64,000 nt of DNA from Saccharophagus sp. K07. Its GTDB lineage: Bacteria; Pseudomonadota; Gammaproteobacteria; Pseudomonadales; Cellvibrionaceae. The position numbers and the translations under genes were made by a program. Positions within the stretch are counted from its first letter, which is position 1. Every line of letters begins with the position of its first letter. The notes below the pieces were generated by a model. It was not told where the DNA came from. It saw only the letters and a program-made list of their open reading frames with translations, and did no database searches. The stretch spans positions 1,302,001 through 1,366,000 of the forward strand of contig NZ_QRAI01000001.1 in NCBI RefSeq assembly GCF_014336955.1, given 5' to 3'. Positions 53,491-62,006 of this stretch are shown piece by piece.

Positions 53491-53757
53491 AACAAGGTAT
53501 GGCAGAAACTCTGCCGGTTTTAATGGTTCAGTTATGAGAATCAGTCTGGGTGTTCATTATTGTGAACGCATTGAAATTACTTTAAATTTCGATTTTTAAT
53601 CATTGATTTTGCTTGAAAAGTCTAGAATTGCTGCGCGCATCGAACTTAAGAAGTTACCTGAAGTTTTTCTGCGATATTGCTTTAATTAGGTATTTTGGAC
53701 TTTTGATTTAATTAAAGATTTTGCGGGGGGATGACTTAGATTGAGGAGAGTGACAGA
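53491..53757. other. Intergenic region, AT-rich, no gene seen
   Basis: Between the fecI regulatory region and the amidase terminator. T- and A-rich stretches (around 53580-53720) but no ORF with support, repeat or RNA gene. Confidence 0.4.
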
Positions 53758-53793
53758 GAAAAAGAATAAAAGCCCCCGCGCAAGGCGGGGGCT
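53758..53793 (-). terminator. Rho-independent terminator of the amidase locus
   Basis: Perfect 9-bp GC stem AGCCCCCGC/GCGGGGGCT with loop GCAAG, followed on the minus strand by TTTTATTCTTTTT. It lies just after the genuine C-terminal stop at 53799-53801. Confidence 0.92.
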
Positions 53794-53798
53794 GGGTT

Positions 53799-55015
53799 TT
53801 ATTTTTTCAGTTCAGGGAACAGAGCTGGTGGTTTGCGGTGATGAGTTGCTTGCTCATACGCGTAGGCGAATTTGATCAAATTGAACTCATCGAACGGATA
53901 ACCAAAGATCTGCAGGCCCAGTGGCAAACCGTCGCGATCGAAGCCCATGGGAACGGTGATCGCTGGTTGTCCTGACGCTGGAGCCTCGCACCTTGTGCTT
54001 TCAGATCGGCAATCGCCTGTTCGAATTTCTCCAGTACGTCCGGATCAGCGGTGTCGTCGATCATCTGACGGAATACGCCGATGCGCGCGCCTTTCAAACC
54101 ATCTTTTTGCAAAGCTTCAAGATAATCTGGATGAACATTGCCTTCGCTCAATTCAGTGATCGGGTCAGCGGGATCGTAGCCAGCGATTACGTTGAGAACT
54201 CGCGCGGTATCTTCAACAGTGCGAGTCATACCGCCCACTACGTCGCGGTCCAGGTTCAGAGGGATTACGCCGTCACGGCTGACCAGGCCCATGGTGCTGC
54301 GCAAGCCGACCAGAGATGCGTGTGAAGAAGGGCCGCGGATGGAGTTACCTGTGTCGCTGCCCAAACCTATGGTGCCGAAGTTGGCTGCAACAGCAGTTGC
54401 GGTACCGCCGCTGGAACCAGCAGGTGTTCTGCCCAAGTGGTAGGCGTTGCGGGTAATGCCACCAACGGAACTCACTGTGTGAGCTGCTTTAAATGCGAAT
54501 TCATCCAGGTTGGATTTGGCGAGCATGATCGCGTCAGCGTCGCGCAGCGCTTTTACAACATAAGAATCATCAGGTGGAATTGAATAGGCCAGTGCGAGGT
54601 TGCCGCCGCTGGTGGGCATATCGTAGGTGTCGTAGTTGTCTTTTACGATTACAGGCACGCAATACATATCACCCAGCTGTTCACCAGCTGCAATGCGCTC
54701 GTCTAATTCATCAGCGAGTTCGAGTGCTTCTGTATTAGTGCGAATAATGGCATTGAGGCCAGTGGTTTTGTCGTAAGCCTCGATGCGATCCAAATAGGTT
54801 TGCACAACTTCACGACAAGTAACGTCTCCAGATTCCAAAGCTTCATGCAAAGAGGAAATCGTAATTTCCATTACTGAAAATGGCGCCTCAGCTTCCTCTG
54901 TTTTAGAAGAAGATTTGTTTGAACTGCCGCACGCCGTCATAGCAGAGATAAGAGCAACAACAAGAGCTTTGCGCGCAAATTTTGCGTTTGCGCTATCGTT
55001 GGAAAAGGGTGACAT
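53799..55015 (-). pseudogene. Amidase-signature lipoprotein gene with internal deletion and frameshift
   Basis: The N-terminal part (55015 to about 53985, roughly 343 residues) is a lipoprotein-signal amidase (lipobox MTAC) with the catalytic Lys in VPVIVKDNYD and the Ser-cisSer block GRTPAGSSGGT. After LKAQGA the frame runs into unrelated residues and stops at 53876. The true C-terminus continues in another frame, from GQPAITVPMGFDRDG through GYPFDEFNLIKFAY to PALFPELKK and a TAA at 53799-53801, right before the terminator. Family members are usually about 500-570 residues, so roughly 120-150 codons are missing at 53980-53990. Substrate amide unknown. Probably inactive. Confidence 0.85.
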
Positions 55016-55696
55016 CAGAACACCTCAAGGATAAAAGGAAAGGTTGACATCAATTCAGAGTGCGCATTTATTTGCGCATCTCAAATTGGCGGAAACGAAA
55101 TAGCACTAAGCGTACCAATTTTTTCTTAATCAGTAAGAATGCGTATGGCGCGTATTTTTTTGAAATAAATAGAAGAATTTTTAAAAAATAAAGCACAAAT
55201 AAAATGCATCCTGAAAATTAATGTTCCAGTGTTGTGCCTTGAGAAAATATTTTAAATTTTTTTGGGTATAACTACTCAGTCGATAGGGTATAGGCTGAAA
55301 AAATATTTTCAAAAATGATTTTTGAGTCGAAAAATTTTTATTTTTCCCTATCAAATTAATAAAAATTCTCTTTGAGAGTTGCAAGGCAACAAGGGTGTTT
55401 GTTTAATTTTTGATCTGGTTTTGGGTGGAAAAAATTTTTTATTTAAGGCTGTGAACTAAAAGAGTGCGAAGCCTGTTGCAGAACTGCTGAAGCGAAAGGG
55501 GGGAGCTTTGCCACTTATCAGTCTCGCCAAAATGTGGTTGAGTAATAACCCCAGCGTGCACGTGCGTGACTTAACTCGCCCGTTGTGCGTTAACGGCGAT
55601 TAAAAAATAGACAAAAATATATATCCGCATATCAAACCAAGATTGAACCCTTAACACCCGCTATCATGGGCACAGAGTCAATTCCTCGGAGTTTCC
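55016..55696. other. Long AT-rich intergenic region
   Basis: About 680 bases with no supportable gene. The stretch 55080-55440 is very A/T-rich with inverted repeats such as TCAAAAAT-G-ATTTTTGA (55309-55325). A GC-richer part (55450-55600) contains a G6 run but no recognisable ncRNA. CGGAG at 55686 serves the next gene. The small open frame at 55181-55384 is low-complexity. Confidence 0.5.
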
Positions 55697-56518
55697 ATGC
55701 TGTCTATTTCATTCGGGCCTTTTGTGGTCTCACCTGAACGCCTCGTTTTTTTATTGGCGTTCGCTATTTCTCTGTTGGTGGGTTGGTTGTCCGGGCGGCG
55801 CGTGCGGGTAACAGTGGAGCCCGCGTTAATGCAAATGTTTTTCGGCGGTGTTGTCGCCGGGCGCTTGGCGTTTGTAGTGGCTTATTGGAACGATTACCGG
55901 GCTGATCTCTGGCGCATCATCGATATCCGCGATGGCGGCCTGTGGTTTACGGTAGGTGTTGTAGCCGCAGCGTTGATAGGTTTGCTGCATAGCTGGAAAT
56001 ATCCCGTCATCAGACGCCATCTTGCCGCGGCAATTGTCAGTGGTGTTTTGGTGTGGGCTGGCGGCTCGCTGTGGTTGAAGAACATTCCTCAGCAAAAGAC
56101 CGATTTAACGAATCTTCAATTGTTGGGTTTGGATGAACAGGTAATAGAGGCGTCTTCTTTTGTTGGCAAACCGCTGGTCGTCAATTTATGGGCAACTTGG
56201 TGTGCGCCGTGTCGCCGGGAAATGCCGGTCTTGGCGGAAGCTCAGCAAAAACAACCGGCTTTTGAATTTGTGTTTGTCAGTCAGGGGGAGGGCAATGCAG
56301 AAGTGTCCGCATATTTGCAGCGCGAGACGCTCGCATTGCGCAATGTTTTTCTCGATCCCTATGGCAACTGGAGTCAGCAGTTAGGCGCATCGGCTATGCC
56401 GACGACTTTGTTTTTTGATGAGCAGGGAATATTGCGCGACTCTCATACCGGTGAGCTATCGCCAGCCACCTTAAAAGAGAAGCTCAAATCCATAGAGGCA
56501 AAAAAAACCCGGCCTTAG
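55697..56518 (+). CDS. Lgt-like membrane domain fused to a TlpA-type thioredoxin
   Basis: 273 residues. The N-terminal half has four or five membrane helices and a stretch resembling prolipoprotein diacylglyceryl transferase (MFFGGVVAGRLAFVVAYW). The C-terminal half (from about residue 135) is a TlpA/ResA-type thioredoxin with active site LWATWCAPCRREMP and cis-Pro in ASAMPTTLFF. It likely reduces disulfides in the periplasm while anchored in the membrane. Lgt catalytic residues beyond the GRL motif are not evident, so lipidation activity is unlikely. CGGAG precedes the start. Confidence 0.85.
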   Translation: MLSISFGPFVVSPERLVFLLAFAISLLVGWLSGRRVRVTVEPALMQMFFGGVVAGRLAFVVAYWNDYRADLWRIIDIRDGGLWFTVGVVAAALIGLLHSWKYPVIRRHLAAAIVSGVLVWAGGSLWLKNIPQQKTDLTNLQLLGLDEQVIEASSFVGKPLVVNLWATWCAPCRREMPVLAEAQQKQPAFEFVFVSQGEGNAEVSAYLQRETLALRNVFLDPYGNWSQQLGASAMPTTLFFDEQGILRDSHTGELSPATLKEKLKSIEAKKTRP

Positions 56519-56525
56519 CCGGGTT
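56498..56525. terminator. Bidirectional terminator between Lgt-Trx and GH5 genes
   Basis: Perfect 8-bp stem AACCCGGC/GCCGGGTT with loop CTTA. On the minus strand it ends in T8, a strong terminator for the GH5 gene, 40 bases past its stop. The plus-strand gene's stop codon lies in it. Confidence 0.9.
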
Positions 56526-56564
56526 GCTTGAGAGGGATTTGGTGGGGTGCAAGCCAGTGACTTG

Positions 56565-58142
56565 TTACCAGCCCTTGATAATGCTTCTCACCAAACGACC
56601 TGAAGTGGTCAATTGTGATTCGCTCCAGCCGCCGTTAATGCTCGAGCCGGGTGTCAATGCTGATGCACCTTCCTCTTTGTCGTTGAGCGACCAGTTCGCG
56701 TGGCTGATACCGTTGCTCTTTAAGAAGTTCATCCAGTTTTGGGTTTCGCCTTGATTGACTGCACCGTCACCATCCGCGTTAACCGTACCCCATTCGGTAA
56801 CAAACAGTGGTATGCCCCGTTGCAAAGCTGTATTGGCTTTATCACGCAGGAAACTGTGGCTGCCCGCATAGAAGTGCAGGGTATACGCAATATTGATGGA
56901 GGAGCGAATCGGATTGTTCGCCGCAACATCCACATCCTGCGACCAGTTGGGTGTGCCGACGATGATCAGGTTGTCCGGGTCGTTGGCGCGGATCGCGCGA
57001 ATCACATCTTCTGCATAAGGTTTGATGTCACCATCCCAGGATGCGCCCACGGGTTCGTTATAGATCTCGTAAATCACGTTGTCATAGTTGCCGTAAAGGG
57101 CAGACATTTCCGAGAAGAACTCTATGGCCTGCTGCTTTTGCTTGTGGGCGGAATGGCTGTGCCAGTCGATGATGACGTACAGGCCGTTTTCGATGGCTGC
57201 ATTCACGACCGTTTTGACGCGGCGCAAATTGCCTTCGCGATTTTCCAGATAACCGCCTTCCTCATCGCCTACACCCATGGCAACACGAATCAGCTTGGCG
57301 TTCCAGTCTTGCTTGATCCAGCGCACTACATCTGCGTTGTAGTACTTATCGCCACCCCAGCCATCGTTACTCCAGAACAAACTCATGCCGGCGATGCTTG
57401 CGGGTTGTCCGCCGAACAACACTTTATTGCCCTGGGTCGTGATTTTGGCGATGCCGTTGCCAGGATTGCTGGGGCCATCGTCCGGATCGGGGCTGACGCC
57501 GTCGTTTTGTCCAGGTACGTCGCTCAGCGTGAATTTATCCAAATTGAAAATGCCGCCGCCGTTTATGCCGTAAAAGCACAAAGTGTGTGAGCCGGAAACT
57601 TCTTGCGAAAGGCCGACGTTGACTACGCGGAAGGTTTCCCAACCGCCGGTAGGCATAGTGATTTTTTCTCCCAGATTGGTGGCTTCTTTCGGTTTGTTGC
57701 CGTCGATCAGAATGGCAAATCGGCCTGGATCAGTACCGCCCTTGGCCATCAGGAAATCGATGGAGCGAACACCGGTCAAATTAACGTTGCTATAACAAAG
57801 CACGCTGCCTGTATCGAAATAGCCCACGATTTTTTGGTTGGGATCGGCAGTCATGCCATCAATCTGATAGCTCGAAGACAAGGAAGCATTGAGGTTTTCC
57901 GCTTCAATAGTAGAACCGACGCCGCCAGCGCCTGAGCTGGAGGAAGACGAACTGCTTGAAGAACTGCTCGATGAGCTGGAGCTTGAAGACGAGCTACTTG
58001 ACGAACTACTGCTGCTGGAAGAGCTGCTGCTCGATGAGTTGAGATTTCCTCCGCCACAGGCGACCAACGCCCCCATGGTCAAACTTAAGACCCCGGCCTT
58101 CAGTAATGCCAGTCCCTTATTTCCTGAGCTTGCTAGTGTCAT
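56565..58142 (-). CDS. GH5 endoglucanase lipoprotein with CBM and poly-serine linker
   Basis: 525 residues from the ATG at 58142; an upstream frame is open but has no supporting ribosome site. Lipoprotein signal (LTMGALVACGGG), 35-serine linker, a type-IV CBM6/35/36-like domain (about residues 70-205: STIEAENLNASLSSSYQ, RFAILIDGNK), then a GH5 catalytic domain. The acid/base glutamate is in IYEIYNEPVGAS and the nucleophile in LFVTEWGTVNA; also DWHSHSAH and LHFYAGSH. It hydrolyses beta-1,4-glucan (cellulose or similar); subfamily GH5_2 is the best guess. Lipid anchoring at the cell surface is likely. Single gene with its own strong terminator. Confidence 0.93.
   Translation of the reverse strand: MTLASSGNKGLALLKAGVLSLTMGALVACGGGNLNSSSSSSSSSSSSSSSSSSSSSSSSSSSSSSSSSSSGAGGVGSTIEAENLNASLSSSYQIDGMTADPNQKIVGYFDTGSVLCYSNVNLTGVRSIDFLMAKGGTDPGRFAILIDGNKPKEATNLGEKITMPTGGWETFRVVNVGLSQEVSGSHTLCFYGINGGGIFNLDKFTLSDVPGQNDGVSPDPDDGPSNPGNGIAKITTQGNKVLFGGQPASIAGMSLFWSNDGWGGDKYYNADVVRWIKQDWNAKLIRVAMGVGDEEGGYLENREGNLRRVKTVVNAAIENGLYVIIDWHSHSAHKQKQQAIEFFSEMSALYGNYDNVIYEIYNEPVGASWDGDIKPYAEDVIRAIRANDPDNLIIVGTPNWSQDVDVAANNPIRSSINIAYTLHFYAGSHSFLRDKANTALQRGIPLFVTEWGTVNADGDGAVNQGETQNWMNFLKSNGISHANWSLNDKEEGASALTPGSSINGGWSESQLTTSGRLVRSIIKGW
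57933..58037 (-). repeat. Poly-serine linker, 35 consecutive serine codons
   Basis: 105 bases encode 35 serines in mixed codons (TCA, TCG, TCC, TCT, AGC, AGT), so the tract is protein-level selected and not a simple DNA microsatellite. Poly-serine linkers are a hallmark of Cellvibrio and related marine cellulose degraders. Confidence 0.95.
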
Positions 58143-58421
58143 GCATGTCACCTTGTATTTTTCTGGGTCGACCGGCCGGAGCCGCTTCTTATTGTCAGGA
58201 GAACAACAATGGGGCGACAAGGTAGCCTGCAAATAGGAAAAATTCTTGAATACTGGTCGCATTTTCGAAACGGCTCGAAGAAAAAGAGCCGAAATTGTCG
58301 GGTAGACTGCTTTTACAAACCTGTGCGCTTGACAGGGTGGGCATGAGCCGGGCAGTAGCGCGTTATCCGGGTGCGCGCGCTATGTCATACACTAAATAAA
58401 ACCAATAGCTGGAGAGCCAGC

Positions 58422-59399
58422 ATGTCGCATCACCACCACGGTCATAGTCATTTACATCATGGTCATAGTCATTTACATCATGGTCATGGTCATTTACATC
58501 ATGGTCACAGCCATTCTCACCACGATCATTCCCACGACGGCGTTGCATCATCCCGCAATATTGCCTGGGCATTTTTCCTGAATTTGAGCTTTTCGCTGAT
58601 CGAATTTGTCGGCGGGCTTTTATTTAACAGTACGGCAATTCTGGCCGATGCCATTCATGACTTGGGCGATAGCCTGGCGATTGGCCTGGCCTGGTGTCTG
58701 CAGAAATTCAGCAACCGCACCGCAGATCACCGTTTTACTTACGGTTATCGCCGCTTTTCTTTATTGGGGGCTTTGCTGAACAGTGTGATTTTGGTGATTG
58801 GATCTATCTGGGTGCTGACGGAGGCGATAGCGCGGCTTGCCGATCCGGTTATGCCGCATCCCACCGGCATGCTGGGACTGGCGATACTCGGTATCGCTGT
58901 GAATGGTTATGCGGCTTGGCGCCTGAGCAAAGGATCGAGTCTTAACGAAAAAACGCTCAATTGGCATTTGTTGGAAGATGTTCTCGGTTGGGTGGCAATT
59001 CTGATTGTCGCCGTCGTACTGCATTTTGTGCATTGGCCGATCCTCGACCCGATTTTGTCCATCGCTTTTACTGCCTTCATCTTATTCAATGTGGCGAAAC
59101 TGCTATTCAGCACCGCCAAGGTTTTTTTGCAGGCTGTGCCCGATGCGGAATTGCGCGAAGAAATTCTGGAGAAACTTGAGGAGATAGCACAGGTTAAAGA
59201 GGTTCACCATCTGCATTTTTGGTCGCTGGATGGTGAGCATCATGTGCTCACTGCGCATTTGTTGTTGCGCGATTGTTTATCGCTGGAAGAGCAAGTTGCG
59301 CTCAAGCAAGACATCGCGTCTCGCTTGCAGGAATATCAACTTGCTCATACGACGATTGAATTTGAGTTCCCAGGAGAGTTATGCCGGGATTTTCGCTGA
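58422..59399 (+). CDS. Cation diffusion facilitator (CzcD/ZitB-like) with His-rich N-terminus
   Basis: 325 residues from the ATG at 58422 with GGAGA upstream. N-terminal His/Gly repeats (HHGHSHLHHGH, about 45 residues), then six membrane helices. The CDF metal site is seen as HxxxD in ADAIHDLGD and in LLEDVLGW. C-terminal cytoplasmic domain with VHHLHFWSLDGEHHVL. It should export Zn2+, Cd2+, Co2+ or Ni2+ by proton exchange. The His repeats may bind and buffer zinc. No regulator adjacent. Confidence 0.93.
   Translation: MSHHHHGHSHLHHGHSHLHHGHGHLHHGHSHSHHDHSHDGVASSRNIAWAFFLNLSFSLIEFVGGLLFNSTAILADAIHDLGDSLAIGLAWCLQKFSNRTADHRFTYGYRRFSLLGALLNSVILVIGSIWVLTEAIARLADPVMPHPTGMLGLAILGIAVNGYAAWRLSKGSSLNEKTLNWHLLEDVLGWVAILIVAVVLHFVHWPILDPILSIAFTAFILFNVAKLLFSTAKVFLQAVPDAELREEILEKLEEIAQVKEVHHLHFWSLDGEHHVLTAHLLLRDCLSLEEQVALKQDIASRLQEYQLAHTTIEFEFPGELCRDFR
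58440..58523 (+). repeat. Tandem 21-bp repeats encoding GHSHLHH units
   Basis: Four units of 21 bp (58440-58460, 58461-58481, 58482-58502, 58503-58523). The first two are identical and the third differs at one base; the fourth is diverged. Each keeps the reading frame and codes for seven residues such as GHSHLHH. Copy number can change by slippage without frameshift. Confidence 0.93.
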
Positions 59400-59402
59400 G
59401 CT

Positions 59403-59420
59403 AGGGGCGGGCCCGCCCCT
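59403..59420. terminator. Perfect 18-bp GC palindrome between convergent genes
   Basis: AGGGGCGGG followed by CCCGCCCCT, with an A/T-rich stretch after. Situated between CDF (+) and apbE (-), likely a bidirectional terminator. Confidence 0.65.
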
Positions 59421-59431
59421 GAGATAATTAT

Positions 59432-60448
59432 TTATTTGTCAGTGACAGATACGCCCTGAATTTTCTGCATAGCCTGGCTGCTGGTTTCTATTAATTTATC
59501 GTCGATTTGATCGATAAACAGCGCGGCCAGGGATTCGCGGTTGGCGACTTCTAAGCCTTCTTTGCTACCCAGACACAACAACGCGGTGGACCAGGCATCG
59601 GCCACGGTTGGATCTTCGTGCAATATCGCCACAGATACAGTCGCGTGTTCTACGGGCTTGCCGCTGCGAGCGTCGAGGATATGAGCGTAGCGTTTGCCTT
59701 CGCTATCGAAAAAGTGGCGATAGGTCCCGGAAGCCATAAGAGACATAGGTTTGCCGTCATCGAAAGCGACGATTTTATGTAGCGATCTTTCATTAGGGAG
59801 AGGTTTCTCCAGCGCGATACGCCAGGGGGTGCCGTCTGGCTTATGGCCGCGTACTTTCAGCTCGCCGCCAATTTCCACCAGGTATTGCTCAATACCGCGT
59901 TCCTCCAGTAGCTCGGCGATGCGATGCACGGTATATCCCTGGCCGATGGAGGAGACATCAATACGTAAATCCGCCAATTGTTTGCGCAGTTGGTTGCTGC
60001 TGACGGTCTCCAATTTGTCCATACCGACTTGTTCCAGCGTTCGGTTCAGAGCTTCTTCAGTCGGCGGACTAAATTCGTGCTTTTTGAAGCCCCACAAGTC
60101 AAACAAGGGCTTTATGGTCAAGTCGTAACAGCCGTTGCTGGCTTTGTGGACGCTGCGGGCAGTTTCCACCAAAAATACCAGTTCATTGCTCACTTCAATC
60201 GGATCAGTGGTCTTGTTGGCATTAAACGCTTCAATGGCAGAATCATCGCGATAATTGGAAAGAGCTAGATCTATACGAGCAAATTCACGATTAATGTCGC
60301 TTTGAATCGCTGCAATATCAGCGTCTTTCGGTGCTACAAAACTGAAGTGATAAGTGGTGCCTTGAGTGAAGCCTTCGAGCTTGGTGACAGGAGCGGTTTT
60401 TTGGCAGCCGGTGAGTAAAAAGATTAACAGCAGGATATAGCGGTACAT
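59432..60448 (-). CDS. apbE: ApbE-type FAD:protein FMN transferase
   Basis: 338 residues, lipoprotein with lipobox (FLLTGC). ApbE family blocks: GFTQGTTYHFSF, RIDLALSNYRDDS, IDVSSIGQGYTVHRIA, EIGGELKVRGHKPDG, and the C-terminal HILDARSGKPVE with DAWSTALLC. It attaches FMN covalently to threonine of Nqr/Rnf subunits in the periplasm. No nqr genes are in the window. Apparently monocistronic; weak ribosome site. Confidence 0.92.
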   Translation of the reverse strand: MYRYILLLIFLLTGCQKTAPVTKLEGFTQGTTYHFSFVAPKDADIAAIQSDINREFARIDLALSNYRDDSAIEAFNANKTTDPIEVSNELVFLVETARSVHKASNGCYDLTIKPLFDLWGFKKHEFSPPTEEALNRTLEQVGMDKLETVSSNQLRKQLADLRIDVSSIGQGYTVHRIAELLEERGIEQYLVEIGGELKVRGHKPDGTPWRIALEKPLPNERSLHKIVAFDDGKPMSLMASGTYRHFFDSEGKRYAHILDARSGKPVEHATVSVAILHEDPTVADAWSTALLCLGSKEGLEVANRESLAALFIDQIDDKLIETSSQAMQKIQGVSVTDK

Positions 60449-60626
60449 ATTGTGTCTGTTTCAGATGGTTAAACGGTACCCTTCAACGAGGGCACGCCTC
60501 GGGGACAACCGAAAAAGGGCGAGGTATTGTACCGATTTCCCGGCTGAGGACCAGCCCGAATTTCGCTGTACTTTGGCAGGAGAGTGCCTGCAAATACTGC
60601 GCAGGCGCATGACGATCCTTCCGATT

Positions 60627-60857
60627 TCAGAAGTCTTCCTGATAAAGAAAGGTCAGTTGATTTTTATCAAAAGCGTCGAAAAATTCATCCCAGCCAATTT
60701 CATCCAGATGATCTTCGCTGCGATCGAATTTGATACGCAGTTGTCCGATGGATGCATTTTGAGATGTTCTTAAAACCGCAGGAACCCCACCGCGTTTTTC
60801 GACCCATTCACGAATTTTTTGATGGTCCTGCGTTTGTTCTGTGGATATGGAAGTCAT
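60627..60857 (-). CDS. Small conserved protein of unknown function
   Basis: 76 residues, GGAGGG before the ATG. The pattern KIREWVEKRGGVPAVLR, LRIKFDRSEDH, IGWDEFFDAFDKNQLTFLYQ is shared with many small uncharacterised bacterial proteins. Acidic, soluble; no known role. Near another small conserved protein on the same strand. Confidence 0.75.
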   Translation of the reverse strand: MTSISTEQTQDHQKIREWVEKRGGVPAVLRTSQNASIGQLRIKFDRSEDHLDEIGWDEFFDAFDKNQLTFLYQEDF

Positions 60858-60905
60858 GGAAGTCCCTCCAGAACACGCGCATTCTTTGCGAATGCGCGAT
60901 TGATT

Positions 60906-61142
60906 TTATGAGTGTCGATCTTTATCGGGGCCACCTGTTGTTGTCGGACTCCAGGACGGCGGATCGCTTGCAGGAAAAGACTCTTCAGACGCTTCATCAA
61001 TCAGTTCGTCTTCCGCGTCAAATTTTTTCTGGTTTTGCTTGGTAGATTTTTTTTGCTGCGCGGATTTTCCCGTGTGAACCTTATATTTCCCTCTGCGCAC
61101 TGGATGGCGTAGGCGGGAATTGTCATCTGTTTCGTAGGCCAT
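60906..61142 (-). CDS. Small conserved protein with C-terminal EASEESFPASDPPSW motif
   Basis: 78 residues, GGAG upstream. Basic N-terminal half (RLRHPVRRGKYKVHTGK, KKSTKQNQKK), then the conserved tail motif EASEESFPASDPPSWSP. The motif occurs widely in small proteobacterial proteins of unknown function. Intrinsically disordered appearance. 48 bases before the start of the next gene on this strand. Confidence 0.75.
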   Translation of the reverse strand: MAYETDDNSRLRHPVRRGKYKVHTGKSAQQKKSTKQNQKKFDAEDELIDEASEESFPASDPPSWSPTTTGGPDKDRHS

Positions 61143-61165
61143 AATCGTTCTCCAAGGGGTATCTA

Positions 61166-61927
61166 TTAGTGCTTTGACTGCAATACAGACTGGAGTTCTG
61201 CAACGGCAATGGACGGCATAGGGTCTACGACATCACATGTATAGATCTCTGGCGCTATAGTTTGGATATTGCAAAACCCGGCAGAACGCAGCATGGCACC
61301 AACGCAGGCATGATTTGGCGCCCACCAGCTGCGCGGATCATTGGCGATTTTGTGTTCGATAAATGCCATTTTGGGCCATCCTGGATGATTCATAATGTCG
61401 CGCTGACTGATATCGTAATTAGCGTCGGCCTCAAAAATTGTGTCACCAGGCAAGGTCATTGCTTGAAAAATCATTTGCCCTCGGCAGCAATTACGCACTA
61501 TATCGAGCGCTAGCATGGGGTAGCGTACTTGATAAAAAACGCCCATAAACCAAACGAGATCATAAACGTCTTCGTCGTACATTAATTGGTATATCGGCAT
61601 TTGGCGGAAATCAATTTTATGTTTTAGATCGAGCGTTTCCGCCATCCGGCGTGCCTGTTTTAAATAATGCTCTTCGATATCAATCGCTGTGACTTCCGCG
61701 CCGCGTTTCGCCAGTTCAAAACTGTAGTACCCAGCATTACAGCCGATATCCAGTACGCGCATACCCGACATATCCTGCGGAAGATAAGGTGAAATTTGTT
61801 GCCATTTAGACGTCGGAAAATCACCGAGGTTGGGGTTTTGTGCTGTTTGTTCACCATTGGGCAACTGGATATTGTGAAACCAGGGGCCGAGTTTTTCGAT
61901 CTGCTTGGTAATTGCGGTGGAAGCCAT
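61166..61927 (-). CDS. SAM-dependent methyltransferase (TIGR04290-like)
   Basis: 253 residues, GGAG upstream. Rossmann SAM motif VLDIGCNAGYYSFELAKRG, acidic loop IDIEEHYLKQ, and VYDLVWFMGVFYQVRYP. The overall pattern, with WWAPNHACVGAMLRSAGF near the end, resembles TIGR04290 (a family in polysaccharide/stress loci) and CmoB-like enzymes. Substrate unknown. Lies directly downstream of two CgeB-type glycosyltransferases on the same strand, so a glycan or lipid-linked substrate is plausible. Confidence 0.82.
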   Translation of the reverse strand: MASTAITKQIEKLGPWFHNIQLPNGEQTAQNPNLGDFPTSKWQQISPYLPQDMSGMRVLDIGCNAGYYSFELAKRGAEVTAIDIEEHYLKQARRMAETLDLKHKIDFRQMPIYQLMYDEDVYDLVWFMGVFYQVRYPMLALDIVRNCCRGQMIFQAMTLPGDTIFEADANYDISQRDIMNHPGWPKMAFIEHKIANDPRSWWAPNHACVGAMLRSAGFCNIQTIAPEIYTCDVVDPMPSIAVAELQSVLQSKH

Positions 61928-62006
61928 GGTGATCTCCGTTATTTTATCTTTTAATTGCTTTTCATTTTTTTAATCGTATCTCAGTTCAGTTAAATAACAG
62001 CCAGAA

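Noticed and set aside
55181-55384. Short minus-strand ORF in AT-rich DNA
   Set aside because: Low-complexity Phe/Lys/Asn composition dictated by base content.
56739-57590. Plus-strand open frame of about 280 codons inside the GH5 gene
   Set aside because: Antisense shadow of a clear GH5 catalytic domain.
58440-58523. 21-bp repeats as CRISPR
   Set aside because: Contiguous, in-frame coding repeats without spacers.
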